This document shows positions 1 through 6,831 of a stretch of 64,000 nt of DNA, in pieces. The translations under genes were made by a program, and so were the position numbers. Position 1 is the stretch's first letter; every line of letters starts with the position of its first letter. The notes under the pieces are model-generated. The model saw only the letters and a program-made list of their open reading frames with translations. It was not told where the DNA came from and did no database searches. The DNA comes from Segatella copri DSM 18205 (GTDB lineage Bacteria > Bacteroidota > Bacteroidia > Bacteroidales > Bacteroidaceae), in contig NZ_CP102288.1 in assembly GCF_025151535.1 (NCBI RefSeq), forward strand, positions 2,179,501 to 2,243,500. The letters run 5' to 3'.

Positions 1-572
1 TTGGGCTCTTTACCTGTGTCAACTGGGGTTTGGTCAACTTCCTCAATAATTCCACTGGCCAACTTGTTGGCTTCGTCAACGACATCAGTGAATTCCATGT
101 CGTTCATTCGACGTTCATCGAACTCAACCTCGCCTTTCATATAGGAACTAGCATCGCTGTTTGTCTTGAAGAGACGGCGTTGGAGCACCAGAACCACGCT
201 GTGCAAGTCCACATTGGCTTGTTCGCTAAGTTCCTTGGCTTCCTTGGACTCTTGGAGTTTCGTTATTTCCTCCTTGGCTTTTGCCAGTTCCTTTTTAGTC
301 TGAGAATGAGACTCACGCTCTTCATCGCGTTCCTTTTTATAACAGTCTCGTTGACTTTGAAGTTGAGCTTTTTCCTTATCCCATTCTTTTTGATTCTCCT
401 CCAGCTCGAGAATACGACTATCCATAGACTCAATCGTCTTGCGATTGGCCTCTAACTCATCCTCATGCTTAGACACAGCATGTTTCAAGTGAGCATTTTC
501 ATTGCTCGCCTGAAGGTACAGATTTTTGTACTGATTGAGCTTGTTTAATATCATATTCTCTTGCTGTTTCAT
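1..572 (-). CDS. tnpC: IS66-type transposase TnpC, N-terminal part, cut by window edge
   Basis: Reads on the minus strand from an ATG at 572 and stays open to base 1, giving about 190 residues. The first 150 residues are rich in Glu, Lys, Gln and Leu and look like a long coiled coil, as in the N-terminus of IS66 TnpC proteins, the DDE transposase of this family. The catalytic part lies outside the window. It follows tnpA, tnpB and a small ORF on the same strand, the usual IS66 order. The family call rests mainly on this gene order, because the DDE domain is not visible. Whether the gene is intact cannot be judged. Confidence 0.75.
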   Translation of the reverse strand, partial: MKQQENMILNKLNQYKNLYLQASNENAHLKHAVSKHEDELEANRKTIESMDSRILELEENQKEWDKEKAQLQSQRDCYKKERDEERESHSQTKKELAKAKEEITKLQESKEAKELSEQANVDLHSVVLVLQRRLFKTNSDASSYMKGEVEFDERRMNDMEFTDVVDEANKLASGIIEEVDQTPVDTGKEP

Positions 573-664
573 GTATGCAAAGATACAAAAAAATCTCTAG
601 AAATCAGCATTTTACGAGTTAAAGAACGTTTATTTTTTGAACTATTTTTCATCTGCTAACTCTC

Positions 665-1003
665 TCATTTCCTGCGAGTTTTCAACTGGTCTAGCTCACG
701 CTTTTTCTGCAACAATTCTTCATTCATCCGTTCTCTTTCCTCACGAAGTTTCTTTGTTTCTGACTTGATTTTTAAGGTTTCCTGCATTATTGCCTTACTC
801 TCGTCCTTCAAAGAAGCCACAGCAGATTCCAAGGCAGTAGCCTTTAGTTCCAACTCTTTTATTAGAGCTTGGTGAAAATCAGCCAAGGACGCATGTTTCT
901 TTGAGAACAAACGTTCCACCTGATTTTCATCAAGACGCTTTAGAGCCTCCTCAACTTTCTGCCAAGAGGCAACAAAGTCAGGATCTTCTGTTTCAATCAT
1001 CAT
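665..1003 (-). CDS. small coiled-coil accessory ORF of the IS66-type element
   Basis: About 112 residues from tandem ATGs at 1003 and 1000. A longer reading to 1039 exists but would run deep into tnpB. The start overlaps the tnpB stop by about 11 bases, which suggests translational coupling. The N-terminus is acidic; from about residue 45 to the end it is heptad-like and ends in a Lys/Arg-rich tail (LKTRRK). I do not recognise a named domain. Its place between tnpB and tnpC and its tight overlap say it belongs to the element. The function is unknown; a helper that pairs with the coiled coil of TnpC is a guess. Confidence 0.6.
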   Translation of the reverse strand: MMIETEDPDFVASWQKVEEALKRLDENQVERLFSKKHASLADFHQALIKELELKATALESAVASLKDESKAIMQETLKIKSETKKLREERERMNEELLQKKRELDQLKTRRK

Positions 1004-1195
1004 AAATATACATTTTAGATTGAACGGCATTTGAAACAAGTAAAGTCACTTGTTCACGAGTTATAAGATGACAACTCTTTATTTCCATAAATTTTGGTTT
1101 CAGCATCTTGCCATCATCAAACCATTTCTGATAAATCACATAGCCATTCAAGTCATAGTGAAGGATCTTCAGGGTCACCAGTAAAAGTGTGTGGA

Positions 1196-2242
1196 TTAGG
1201 CATAGATTTTCATTAGTCTGAAGAGAAAGAACTTACGGTCAATAATACCTCTGAGTTGTGCTCTGAAATGCTTGATCTTTGCATTGAGGGATTCTGCTGA
1301 TGCATTGGTAGAGCGATTGACAAAATAGTTAAGGATCTCATCCTCACGGTCGTACATGGCGGCAGCAATATCATTGAACGCTTTGTTACCGAACTCACCG
1401 ACCTTCGAGTACCATGAATGCAGGCTGACAGCACCTTGCTCCTTAGTACACCTCTGCGAGAATATCATTCGAAGAGAGTGGGTAAGCGAGAAAGCCGTCT
1501 TTATGTCCGGAAACTCACGGAACAGTATTTCTGCACGTTCCTTCTGTGTGCCTGTCCATTTCTCGGGTGACATCATAAGTAGCCCCTTACTGCGTGCAAG
1601 GAGTTCTGCACGAGTCTCTCCGTTCTCAAGTCTTTCGGGATAGTACCTTGCATTGCGCCTTATGGCATTGCCCTCCTCATCCACAAATGGACCATCGTTC
1701 TCCTGCAGCTGGCGCATCATCAGACGGTGCTCTTCCCTAGCATGGGCATCAAGTGTCATCTGCTCACGCCTATACTCTCTGCGTACCTCTTGCAAGGCTT
1801 CAAGACAAAACTGCTGATGATGGAACCGGTCGAGCGTACGCATAGCCTTCGGAAAGCATGTCTCTACTATGTTGTGCATACTCTCAGAGAAGTCGAGAGT
1901 AACCTCTTCCACGCTCATTCTCAACGCTTCTGGTATCTTCATCAATGCCTTTATGACATCCTTTGCCTTAGTGCCCTTGACTACAGCAATAAGGCATCCC
2001 TTGCGACCATGTGCATCCTTGTTCGAGGCTATTGTGTATACCTCTCCCGTGGACAAGCATGTCTCATCTATGCTGACGTGAGGACTTATGTTCTCTGGGA
2101 AGATGAGCCACTCGTCAGCATGGCCTAGTTCAGACCATTCACGATAGCCGCTTAGGTGGTCCTTGTAGGCTCTGCCATACTCATCACCGTCTATGTGATA
2201 GTCATCCTCAAACGAACGGGCCGTTATAGGGCGCGTCTCCAA
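1196..2242 (-). CDS. ISL3-type DDE transposase, ORF B
   Basis: 348 residues from a TTG at 2242. Catalytic landmarks include SIDETCLST near residue 58, the VTLDFSESM stretch near residue 113 and the C-terminal NRSTNASAESLNAKI motif that holds the glutamate, followed by FRAQLRG. These are typical of the ISL3 DDE domain. It acts on the ends of its own element. The N-terminal extension encoded by ORF A is in another frame, so a recoding event or an independent TTG start is needed. The copy is open throughout, unlike the copies at 26620-27663 and 32854-33900. Confidence 0.88.
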   Translation of the reverse strand: METRPITARSFEDDYHIDGDEYGRAYKDHLSGYREWSELGHADEWLIFPENISPHVSIDETCLSTGEVYTIASNKDAHGRKGCLIAVVKGTKAKDVIKALMKIPEALRMSVEEVTLDFSESMHNIVETCFPKAMRTLDRFHHQQFCLEALQEVRREYRREQMTLDAHAREEHRLMMRQLQENDGPFVDEEGNAIRRNARYYPERLENGETRAELLARSKGLLMMSPEKWTGTQKERAEILFREFPDIKTAFSLTHSLRMIFSQRCTKEQGAVSLHSWYSKVGEFGNKAFNDIAAAMYDREDEILNYFVNRSTNASAESLNAKIKHFRAQLRGIIDRKFFLFRLMKIYA

Positions 2243-2588
2243 ACGCTTCTTTTAAAAAATCCGCCAACTCGGTTGAGCAGCGGGTGGACTCCTGAATGAG
2301 ATTGCATTCGGTCATCACGTTGTGACCATCTGCATCAAGCCATCTGCGACGGCGCACGTGAAGCAGTACTTCCTGACCTCTAATCGGAAAGTCGTGAAAC
2401 ACACTTTCGCGTGTAAATCCATTGGGGCGCAGGTCTTCTCCGTCGTCAGGTTTCTGCTCGTTCTCATCGAGATAAAGGTGAATCACCTGTGTGTCACCTT
2501 TCTTCTCGACACGTACAGTCTTCAAGTCAAACCAGTCAAGCATGCGGGCTGGCAATAGGCATTCCGCTAAGAGTCTATACTGTTCCAT
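2208..2588 (-). CDS. ISL3/ISAon1-like element, N-terminal ORF A
   Basis: 126 residues. It contains a conserved VRRRRWLD stretch near residue 80 that also occurs in the equivalent ORF of the second ISL3-like element (25439-25879). This is probably the N-terminal, DNA-binding region of the transposase, annotated in other Bacteroidota as an ISAon1-type N-terminal region protein. It ends with FLKEAFGDAP, and the gene for the catalytic half overlaps it by 35 bases in the +1 frame. A T6A4G run sits just before the overlap. Whether A and B are made as a fusion or as separate proteins cannot be told from sequence alone. Confidence 0.8.
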   Translation of the reverse strand: MEQYRLLAECLLPARMLDWFDLKTVRVEKKGDTQVIHLYLDENEQKPDDGEDLRPNGFTRESVFHDFPIRGQEVLLHVRRRRWLDADGHNVMTECNLIQESTRCSTELADFLKEAFGDAPYNGPFV

Positions 2589-2842
2589 TTTCTTCTAACG
2601 TTTACTCTATAAACGTACACCTGCTTGCTTTTATTGTGCTATGCTATCCACACGCTTTTGCAAGTGACCCGATCTTCACCGTATCATATTTCTTGTTATA
2701 GAAGATGAAGGCTTCTCCATAGGCCGTTGGATCGCGATGAAAATACTCACGGACTATTGTTGCCAATCCTTCTCTTCCTTTTCTCATATCTGTTGGGATG
2801 CTGCAGATATAGAAATTGGTGCGTGACGTAAAGTTGAGCATA

Positions 2843-3190
2843 CTACATACTCATTTTACGCAGCAGTTCTACAACAACCGCCAAGTTTGAACATTTTATC
2901 TCCAACTCATCTCCAGTAGGACTTGCTATCACCAGTTGCTTTACGCACCACTTTGCCTCTGGCTGTACAACAGGCTGTTCTGAGAAGCGTTCATCAATAA
3001 CCTGAAGAGGTATCAATGAAGGTTCTTCTTCCTTCTCTACCTTACCCTTGCTAGAAGAGTACTGTTTCTTGTATTCAGACAACCACTTGTAGTCGATTCC
3101 TTCATCACTACAATACTTACGCAGGTTTCGACCTCTACGGTTCTGGTTAAAGTCCTGCATCACCTTTTCGAAGTATTCCTTTGTTTCCAT
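2843..3190 (-). CDS. tnpA: IS66-type accessory protein TnpA
   Basis: 115 residues from ATG 3190. The N-terminal half has a helix-turn-helix-like pattern with basic residues (NRRGRNLRKYCSDEG) and the C-terminal half the IS66 TnpA-like ending (ELEIKCSNLAVVVELLRKM). It is the first gene of the element and ends two bases before tnpB. The likely role is DNA binding during transposition. The reading frame is intact, but because tnpB is disrupted this copy of the element should not move by itself. The right end of the element must lie between 3191 and about 3280; I could not fix it. Confidence 0.78.
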   Translation of the reverse strand: METKEYFEKVMQDFNQNRRGRNLRKYCSDEGIDYKWLSEYKKQYSSSKGKVEKEEEPSLIPLQVIDERFSEQPVVQPEAKWCVKQLVIASPTGDELEIKCSNLAVVVELLRKMSM

Positions 3191-3289
3191 AATTCTGATT
3201 TTTAAGAATTCGGATGCAAAGGTAAATACTTAGTGTGTTAAAACCTTACGCTGTAATGGTGATATACTAACTGTAAACTGCTATTCCCC

Positions 3290-3450
3290 GGCGGTCCCAT
3301 CCCGCAAAATATGGCGAAGACCGCTTTGGTCCGCCAACCTTAGAGCGTAGCGGTTCTGAGCACCGGAGGACGGTTACATCCTCTCGTCCCTTAGGGAAGA
3401 GAGGCTTGATGAGAAAGGTGAAGCTCTCCTTGCAGGAGAGACAGAGAGGT
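3290..3450 (+). repeat. dispersed GC-rich repeat, copy R1
   Basis: Starts GGCGGTCCCATCCCGC and continues through CCGCCAACCTTAGAGCG, CGGTTCTGAGCACCG and a CT/GA-rich hairpin (about 3383-3445). Similar copies occur at 4179-4320, 4937-5096 and, inverted, 30926-31100. It is preceded by AACTGTAAACTGCTAT, also seen before the second copy. The gap from 3191 to 3549 holds this repeat and otherwise nothing I can name. Confidence 0.85.
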
Positions 3451-3549
3451 AGAAAAACCTTTGAAAAGGGTCATTGGGATTCCCGAATCTACTTCATGAA
3501 CTTCGCTTGAATGAATTGCGGCACTTTCCATGCCATTTTCAATTGTTTT

Positions 3550-3820
3550 TAGAAAACATCACTATGAGAACCAGTATTAGTCATCACTAAAACCAGCTCA
3601 TATATTGTTTCCATATCAACAGTCAATCTGGCATAATATGACATTCCCAACTTCCCGCATATTGCCCAGATAGTTTATGAGGCTTATATTCAGGAGGTAA
3701 TTTTCCGGTCTCTTCTAGTATTCGAATTACCTTCTTTAGCTTTTCCATTGGAAGATTACGTTTTTTACAACGCTTTACATCCTTTTCAAAGCGACTGGTA
3801 GCTATGATTCTTTATTTCAT
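3550..3820 (-). pseudogene. degenerate YafQ/RelE-type toxin
   Basis: Begins with an ATG at 3820 that overlaps the antitoxin stop (ATGA). In frame it reads MK, a stop, then about 65 residues resembling YafQ: RIIATSRFEKD, HKLSGQYAGSWECHI. A TGA then falls where the family has Trp (PD-stop-LLIWKQ), and after a frameshift the tail YELVLVMTNTGSHSDVF ends at 3550. Family toxins cleave mRNA on the ribosome. At least two stops and one shift make this copy inactive. The several independent lesions argue for true decay rather than one sequencing error. Confidence 0.82.
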
Positions 3821-4020
3821 ATTCCCAACTTTTCAAACATATCATCAGCACTTTCATACTCCGTCACTCTACCATGACGAATATCATCCATTGCTTCTTC
3901 TATCCCAGACATGCTTTTCTGATGATTAGGAACAATCACAACACCTTTCATTGCCTCAAGAACTTTCTTGAGTCCAGCCATAACACTATTATCTTCCACT
4001 TGTATAGTTAATGTTGCCAT
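3817..4020 (-). CDS. RelB/DinJ-like antitoxin
   Basis: 67 residues from ATG 4020. The N-terminal MATLTIQVED strand could form a DNA-binding fold; the C-terminal half, ending EYESADDMFEKLGI, is the usual toxin-wrapping region. The stop overlaps the start of the degenerate toxin, as in type II toxin-antitoxin operons. The antitoxin is open while the toxin is dead, so it is an orphan here. The assignment rests on size, position and the toxin remnant more than on strong sequence signatures. It probably represses its own promoter. Confidence 0.7.
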   Translation of the reverse strand: MATLTIQVEDNSVMAGLKKVLEAMKGVVIVPNHQKSMSGIEEAMDDIRHGRVTEYESADDMFEKLGI

Positions 4021-4178
4021 AACCTATAATTTTAAACGTTAAACTTTTCCGCAAAATTACGCTTTTTCCTCGAAACCACCAAGAGAATCACAAGAAATCT
4101 GCAAGTTATCTGCAAATAACCACGAAATCAATCGTAAACTATAAACTATTAACTGTAAACTATAAACTGCTATCCCAT

Positions 4179-4320
4179 GCGGTCCCATCCCGCACAACAT
4201 GGCGAGGGCTTTGATGCCCCGCCAACCTTAGAGCGAAGCGGTTCCGAGCGACGAGGAGGAGCGGTTTCCTCCCTCTCCCCTGAGGTTTCTGTCCCCTAGA
4301 AGGGGAACCGAAGGGGTCTT
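4179..4320 (+). repeat. dispersed GC-rich repeat, copy R2
   Basis: Contains GCGGTCCCATCCCGCACAA, CCCCGCCAACCTTAGAGCG, AGCGGTTCCGAGCG and a final inverted pair around CCCCTAGAAGGGG. It lies in the gene-free stretch 4021-4478 between the antitoxin and the nucleotidyltransferase gene. Confidence 0.85.
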
Positions 4321-4383
4321 AAAGACTATTGAAGGTAGGTTTTCGAAAAGAGATACCAGGCGCTCTCAATCCCGAATAGGACA

Positions 4384-4457
4384 AAATCTGTGTAAATCCG
4401 TGCAATCTGTGGGACATGAAAAAGTAAAGAAGAAATCTGCGTCATCTGCGAGACCTT
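4384..4457 (+). repeat. dispersed TCTGTG/TCTGCG repeat pair
   Basis: The segment 4384-4417 (AAATCTGTGTAAATCCG and on to GGGACAT) and 4431-4457 (GAAATCTGCGTCATCTGCG) recur inverted at about 30616-30649 and 30678-30707. They are short non-coding dispersed units and nothing suggests a gene. Confidence 0.6.
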
Positions 4458-4478
4458 AAACCCAGCCCGCATAGGGCT

Positions 4479-5903
4479 TCAAGAAAAGACTCCGAGTGAC
4501 TGCCTCCTGTGTTTAAGCCTCCAGAAAAAGTGCCAAATGCGAAACAATGGTTCGCATAGCGCCTCAGCAGGAAAATACCTCACGAGTCTTATATCCCTAT
4601 ACACCCTTTGGAGATTATGTCCAAGCTGTGACCTACCAAACCGATTCCGGGCATCATGCCTTCCGAAATTCCCGGCTTCCAGCACTTCATTCAGCACAAA
4701 CCTACCATACTTCTCATTCGGAGGAACAATAAGGCGAGAGGCAGGCATGCCGAACACCTCCTGCATGATATACATGATACCCCCGGCAAACTTCCACAAC
4801 CCCAACTCCTTCAATTCCTTCTGCACCCTATCAATAGCTGCAGAAGAATTGGCAGCAAAAGAAGAGCGAGCAGCAGTAGCAGAAGTGTCAGTAGAAGTAG
4901 AAGCAGTTGCAGAAGTCATATCCCCAATAGCATCCCGGCGGTCCCATCCCGCACAATTTGGCGAGACCTTTGATGGTCCGCCAACCTTAGAGCGTAGCGG
5001 TTCCGAGCACCGAGAAGGTGCGGTTACATCCCCGCTTCCTGAGGAAGAGGGGCTTGGGGAGAAAGTGGAGCCCTCTTTGGAAAGAGGGACGGGGTGATTC
5101 GAAAAATCTCCTTCTTTAAGGGTAAGGGAGGACGGGTGGGTTTTCGAAAAATTTTGATAGACTTTATAAAAGTCGCAAAGAACATAGTAATAATCCACCA
5201 GTTGCCTTAACCCAATCCCCTCATTCATCAGATGCGAGAAGATATGAGTCAATTGGAAGATAATATTAAACTCCACTGTTGGGATTGCAATCTCCCCTTG
5301 CTCTCCCAACATTACCCGATGCGAGAACTGCTCCTCCTTCACCCTCTCATAATATTTCTGAAGCTTTCTGTTATGCCAAAAGCACAGCAGGAAGCTAGGT
5401 CGATAATGCACTTCAACCTCCACACCCTTATACGATGGGAACTCGATGTGGTGATAGCACGCCTTTTCATGAGGCGAGATAGAGCGGACAAAGGAGATAA
5501 CCCGTTTATCTCCACCTTCCACCCAGATATCAATATCGCCAGGAGTCCGGGAATAAGGATTCGGATACATCAATGCATTTCCCTGCCCTTTCAGGATACA
5601 GGTTCTGAATCCCTTCTTTCGGAACCACTCAGAAACCTGGATGGCAGCATCATTCAGCCGAACATTCGCTTTCTCCAACATCTGGCTTTCCGCCATCCAT
5701 TGGAGCAGCAACTCCTTTTCTATCCCTACATGTTCCGCAGGTAGCTTCTTGATACCATCAAAGAGAACACCCACCAGGCATTGCTTCTTGGCAATAGCAT
5801 ACAGCTCCTTCCAATCCGCTTCCTTCAAGGAATCAGGTATTTCCTTGGCAGAACCAATACAGAATCGCAAGAAATCAAAGAAAATCTTTTGTTGTTTCAA
5901 CAT
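4479..5903 (-). CDS. nucleotidyltransferase-fold protein (NTP_transf_5 type) with repeat-encoded insertion
   Basis: 474 residues from ATG 5903; a GTG at 5921 is also possible. Residues 100-145 hold the family core CILKGQGNALMYPNPYSRTPGDIDIWV with the GDIDIW acidic motif of the nucleotidyltransferase fold. The conserved C-terminal part (GLWKFAGGIMYIMQEVFGMP, GRSQLGHNLQRVYRDIR, EALCEPLFRIWHFFWR) is present. Between them, about residues 250-355 are an extra Ser/Thr/Ala-rich segment, half of it encoded by a copy of the dispersed repeat at 4937-5096 read antisense. The frame stays open across it. The gene is last in the polysaccharide locus, three bases or so beyond a small opposite ORF. Substrate unknown; similar proteins occur in surface-glycan loci. 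Confidence 0.75.
   Translation of the reverse strand: MLKQQKIFFDFLRFCIGSAKEIPDSLKEADWKELYAIAKKQCLVGVLFDGIKKLPAEHVGIEKELLLQWMAESQMLEKANVRLNDAAIQVSEWFRKKGFRTCILKGQGNALMYPNPYSRTPGDIDIWVEGGDKRVISFVRSISPHEKACYHHIEFPSYKGVEVEVHYRPSFLLCFWHNRKLQKYYERVKEEQFSHRVMLGEQGEIAIPTVEFNIIFQLTHIFSHLMNEGIGLRQLVDYYYVLCDFYKVYQNFSKTHPSSLTLKEGDFSNHPVPLSKEGSTFSPSPSSSGSGDVTAPSRCSEPLRSKVGGPSKVSPNCAGWDRRDAIGDMTSATASTSTDTSATAARSSFAANSSAAIDRVQKELKELGLWKFAGGIMYIMQEVFGMPASRLIVPPNEKYGRFVLNEVLEAGNFGRHDARNRFGRSQLGHNLQRVYRDIRLVRYFPAEALCEPLFRIWHFFWRLKHRRQSLGVFS
4937..5096 (+). repeat. dispersed repeat copy R3, located inside a coding sequence
   Basis: Begins GGCGGTCCCATCCCGCACAA and includes CCGCCAACCTTAGAGCGTAG, CGGTTCCGAGCACCGAG and the terminal CT-rich hairpin. 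It lies wholly inside the gene 4479-5903, antisense to it, and adds about 53 codons without a stop. Flanking TTTTCGAA blocks at 5097-5150 may be part of the same insertion. Confidence 0.85.
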
Positions 5904-5918
5904 AAAGTTGTACTTTTG
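5888..5918 (+). promoter_or_regulatory. Bacteroidota-type promoter
   Basis: TTTG at 5888-5891, a 19-base spacer and TACTTTTG at 5911-5918 match the TTTG/TAnnTTTG pattern. The expected start of transcription is at or next to the ATG at 5924, so the message would be almost leaderless. Confidence 0.5.
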
Positions 5919-5923
5919 CACGC

Positions 5924-6016
5924 ATGAAACAAGCCATACGCATCATATTATCCTACATAGCAGCTATCATCCTCCTTCCGATAGCCTTGCTATGTAAGTT
6001 CTTCCGAAGAAAGTAA
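5924..6016 (+). CDS. 30-residue membrane microprotein (possible)
   Basis: Reads ATG to TAA for 30 residues. It has a basic start (MKQAIR), one hydrophobic helix of about 18 residues and a basic end (KFFRRK). It lies on the opposite strand between two genes of the polysaccharide locus, directly behind a good promoter. No family is recognised. It could be chance, as the ORF is short; the promoter spacing is the main support. Confidence 0.35.
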   Translation: MKQAIRIILSYIAAIILLPIALLCKFFRRK

Positions 6017-6018
6017 TC

Positions 6019-6774
6019 CTACTTTTTTCGGAAAGGATCCTTGTATATTCCCAAGAGCTGCTTACCGAAGTAATAAAAGAACTGCATGTCATCTACGAAG
6101 TAACGCTTGAAAAGACGCTTTGGTTCCAGACAGAAACGATAAAACCATTCCAATGCAAGTTTTTGGAAAATCTTAGGAGCTCGTTTGATGTTTCCAGCTT
6201 CAAAGTCTATAGTTGCCCCCAAAGCCATAAATACATCAATGTTAGGCAACTGATCCTTATACTTATAAATCCATTTAGTTTGTTTTGGATTGCCCAAACC
6301 AACTAAAACCACATTAACAGACGATTTACTAAGCATATCCACTATATGCTGGCATTCCTTCTCATCCTTCTCAAAACCAAATGGAGGAGAATAAGTTCCA
6401 ACAATAATGTCTCGTCCAATACGTTTGTTAATTTTTTCTTTAGCTACATCAGCAACACCTTCTTTTGCGCCAAGTAGGAAAACCTTAATATTTTCATCCT
6501 TAGCATGATAATCACAATACATTGGGAAAAAGCTAGATCCAGGAATAGCCTCTTTCAATGGTTTGCCTGCAATAGAAGACATTAACTTAACCACCTTACT
6601 GTCACAAATAGAGAATTCTGCTTGTGAAGCATACTCATGAAACTCTTTATCATGCTGATGCTTCATAATATCGTCAATATTTGGAGTAACAAGAACACCA
6701 TGAGTTAAGTTCTCCAGCAATTCTTGAGATGAGAGATTGTCTATTCTCACATTTAACAAATGAATTGATTCCAT
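6019..6774 (-). CDS. WecG/TagA/CpsF family glycosyltransferase (GT26)
   Basis: 251 residues, close to the family length. Recognisable parts are TPNIDDIM near residue 30, SICDSKVVKLMS near 56, PGSSFFPMYC near 78, the FLLGAKEGVADVAKEKI segment near 100, and VGLGNPKQTKWIYKY with LGATIDFEAGNIKRAP in the last third. GT26 enzymes move a sugar such as ManNAc or GlcNAc from a UDP donor onto a lipid-linked acceptor in cell-surface polymer synthesis, on the inner face of the membrane. It lies between the IS1634 element and the NTP_transf_5 gene, all on the minus strand. The reading frame is intact. The donor sugar is not predictable here. Confidence 0.9.
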   Translation of the reverse strand: MESIHLLNVRIDNLSSQELLENLTHGVLVTPNIDDIMKHQHDKEFHEYASQAEFSICDSKVVKLMSSIAGKPLKEAIPGSSFFPMYCDYHAKDENIKVFLLGAKEGVADVAKEKINKRIGRDIIVGTYSPPFGFEKDEKECQHIVDMLSKSSVNVVLVGLGNPKQTKWIYKYKDQLPNIDVFMALGATIDFEAGNIKRAPKIFQKLALEWFYRFCLEPKRLFKRYFVDDMQFFYYFGKQLLGIYKDPFRKK

Positions 6775-6831
6775 AAATTATCTTTTTATTTATCGATAAG
6801 AATTTGATTCAATACTTCCATTAACCCACAT

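Larger units (their letters stand above)
1172..2670 (-). mobile_element. two-ORF ISL3/ISAon1-like insertion sequence, copy A (intact)
   Basis: The element is 1499 bp with imperfect terminal inverted repeats beginning GGGTCACCAGTAAAAGTGTG at 1172 and, read inward from 2670, GGGTCACTTGCAAAAGCGTG. An 8-bp target duplication GATCTTCA lies at 1164-1171 and 2671-2678. Ends starting with GG and an 8-bp duplication fit the ISL3 family. Two more copies lie at 26596-28091 and 32426-33924. This copy is the only one with both reading frames open and with matching flanks. Confidence 0.93.
993..2841 (-). pseudogene. tnpB: IS66 accessory protein TnpB, split by an ISL3-like insertion
   Basis: The N-terminal part (2841 to 2671) carries the TnpB signature around PTDMRKGREGLATIV. 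The C-terminal part (1171 to 993) continues with the conserved KILHYDLNGYVIYQKW stretch. Removing bases 1172-2670 and one copy of the 8-bp duplication GATCTTCA joins the halves in frame (KYDTVKI to LHYDLNG). The break is therefore a clean recent insertion rather than decay. TnpB is required for transposition in IS66 systems although its biochemical role is not well defined. The start lies two bases after the tnpA stop. The C-terminal end overlaps the next small ORF. Confidence 0.88.

Noticed and set aside
4537..5097. Plus-strand ORF of 186 residues opposite the nucleotidyltransferase-like gene
   Set aside because: It covers the dispersed repeat and a low-complexity stretch and has no recognisable domain. 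The minus frame has the family motifs on both sides.
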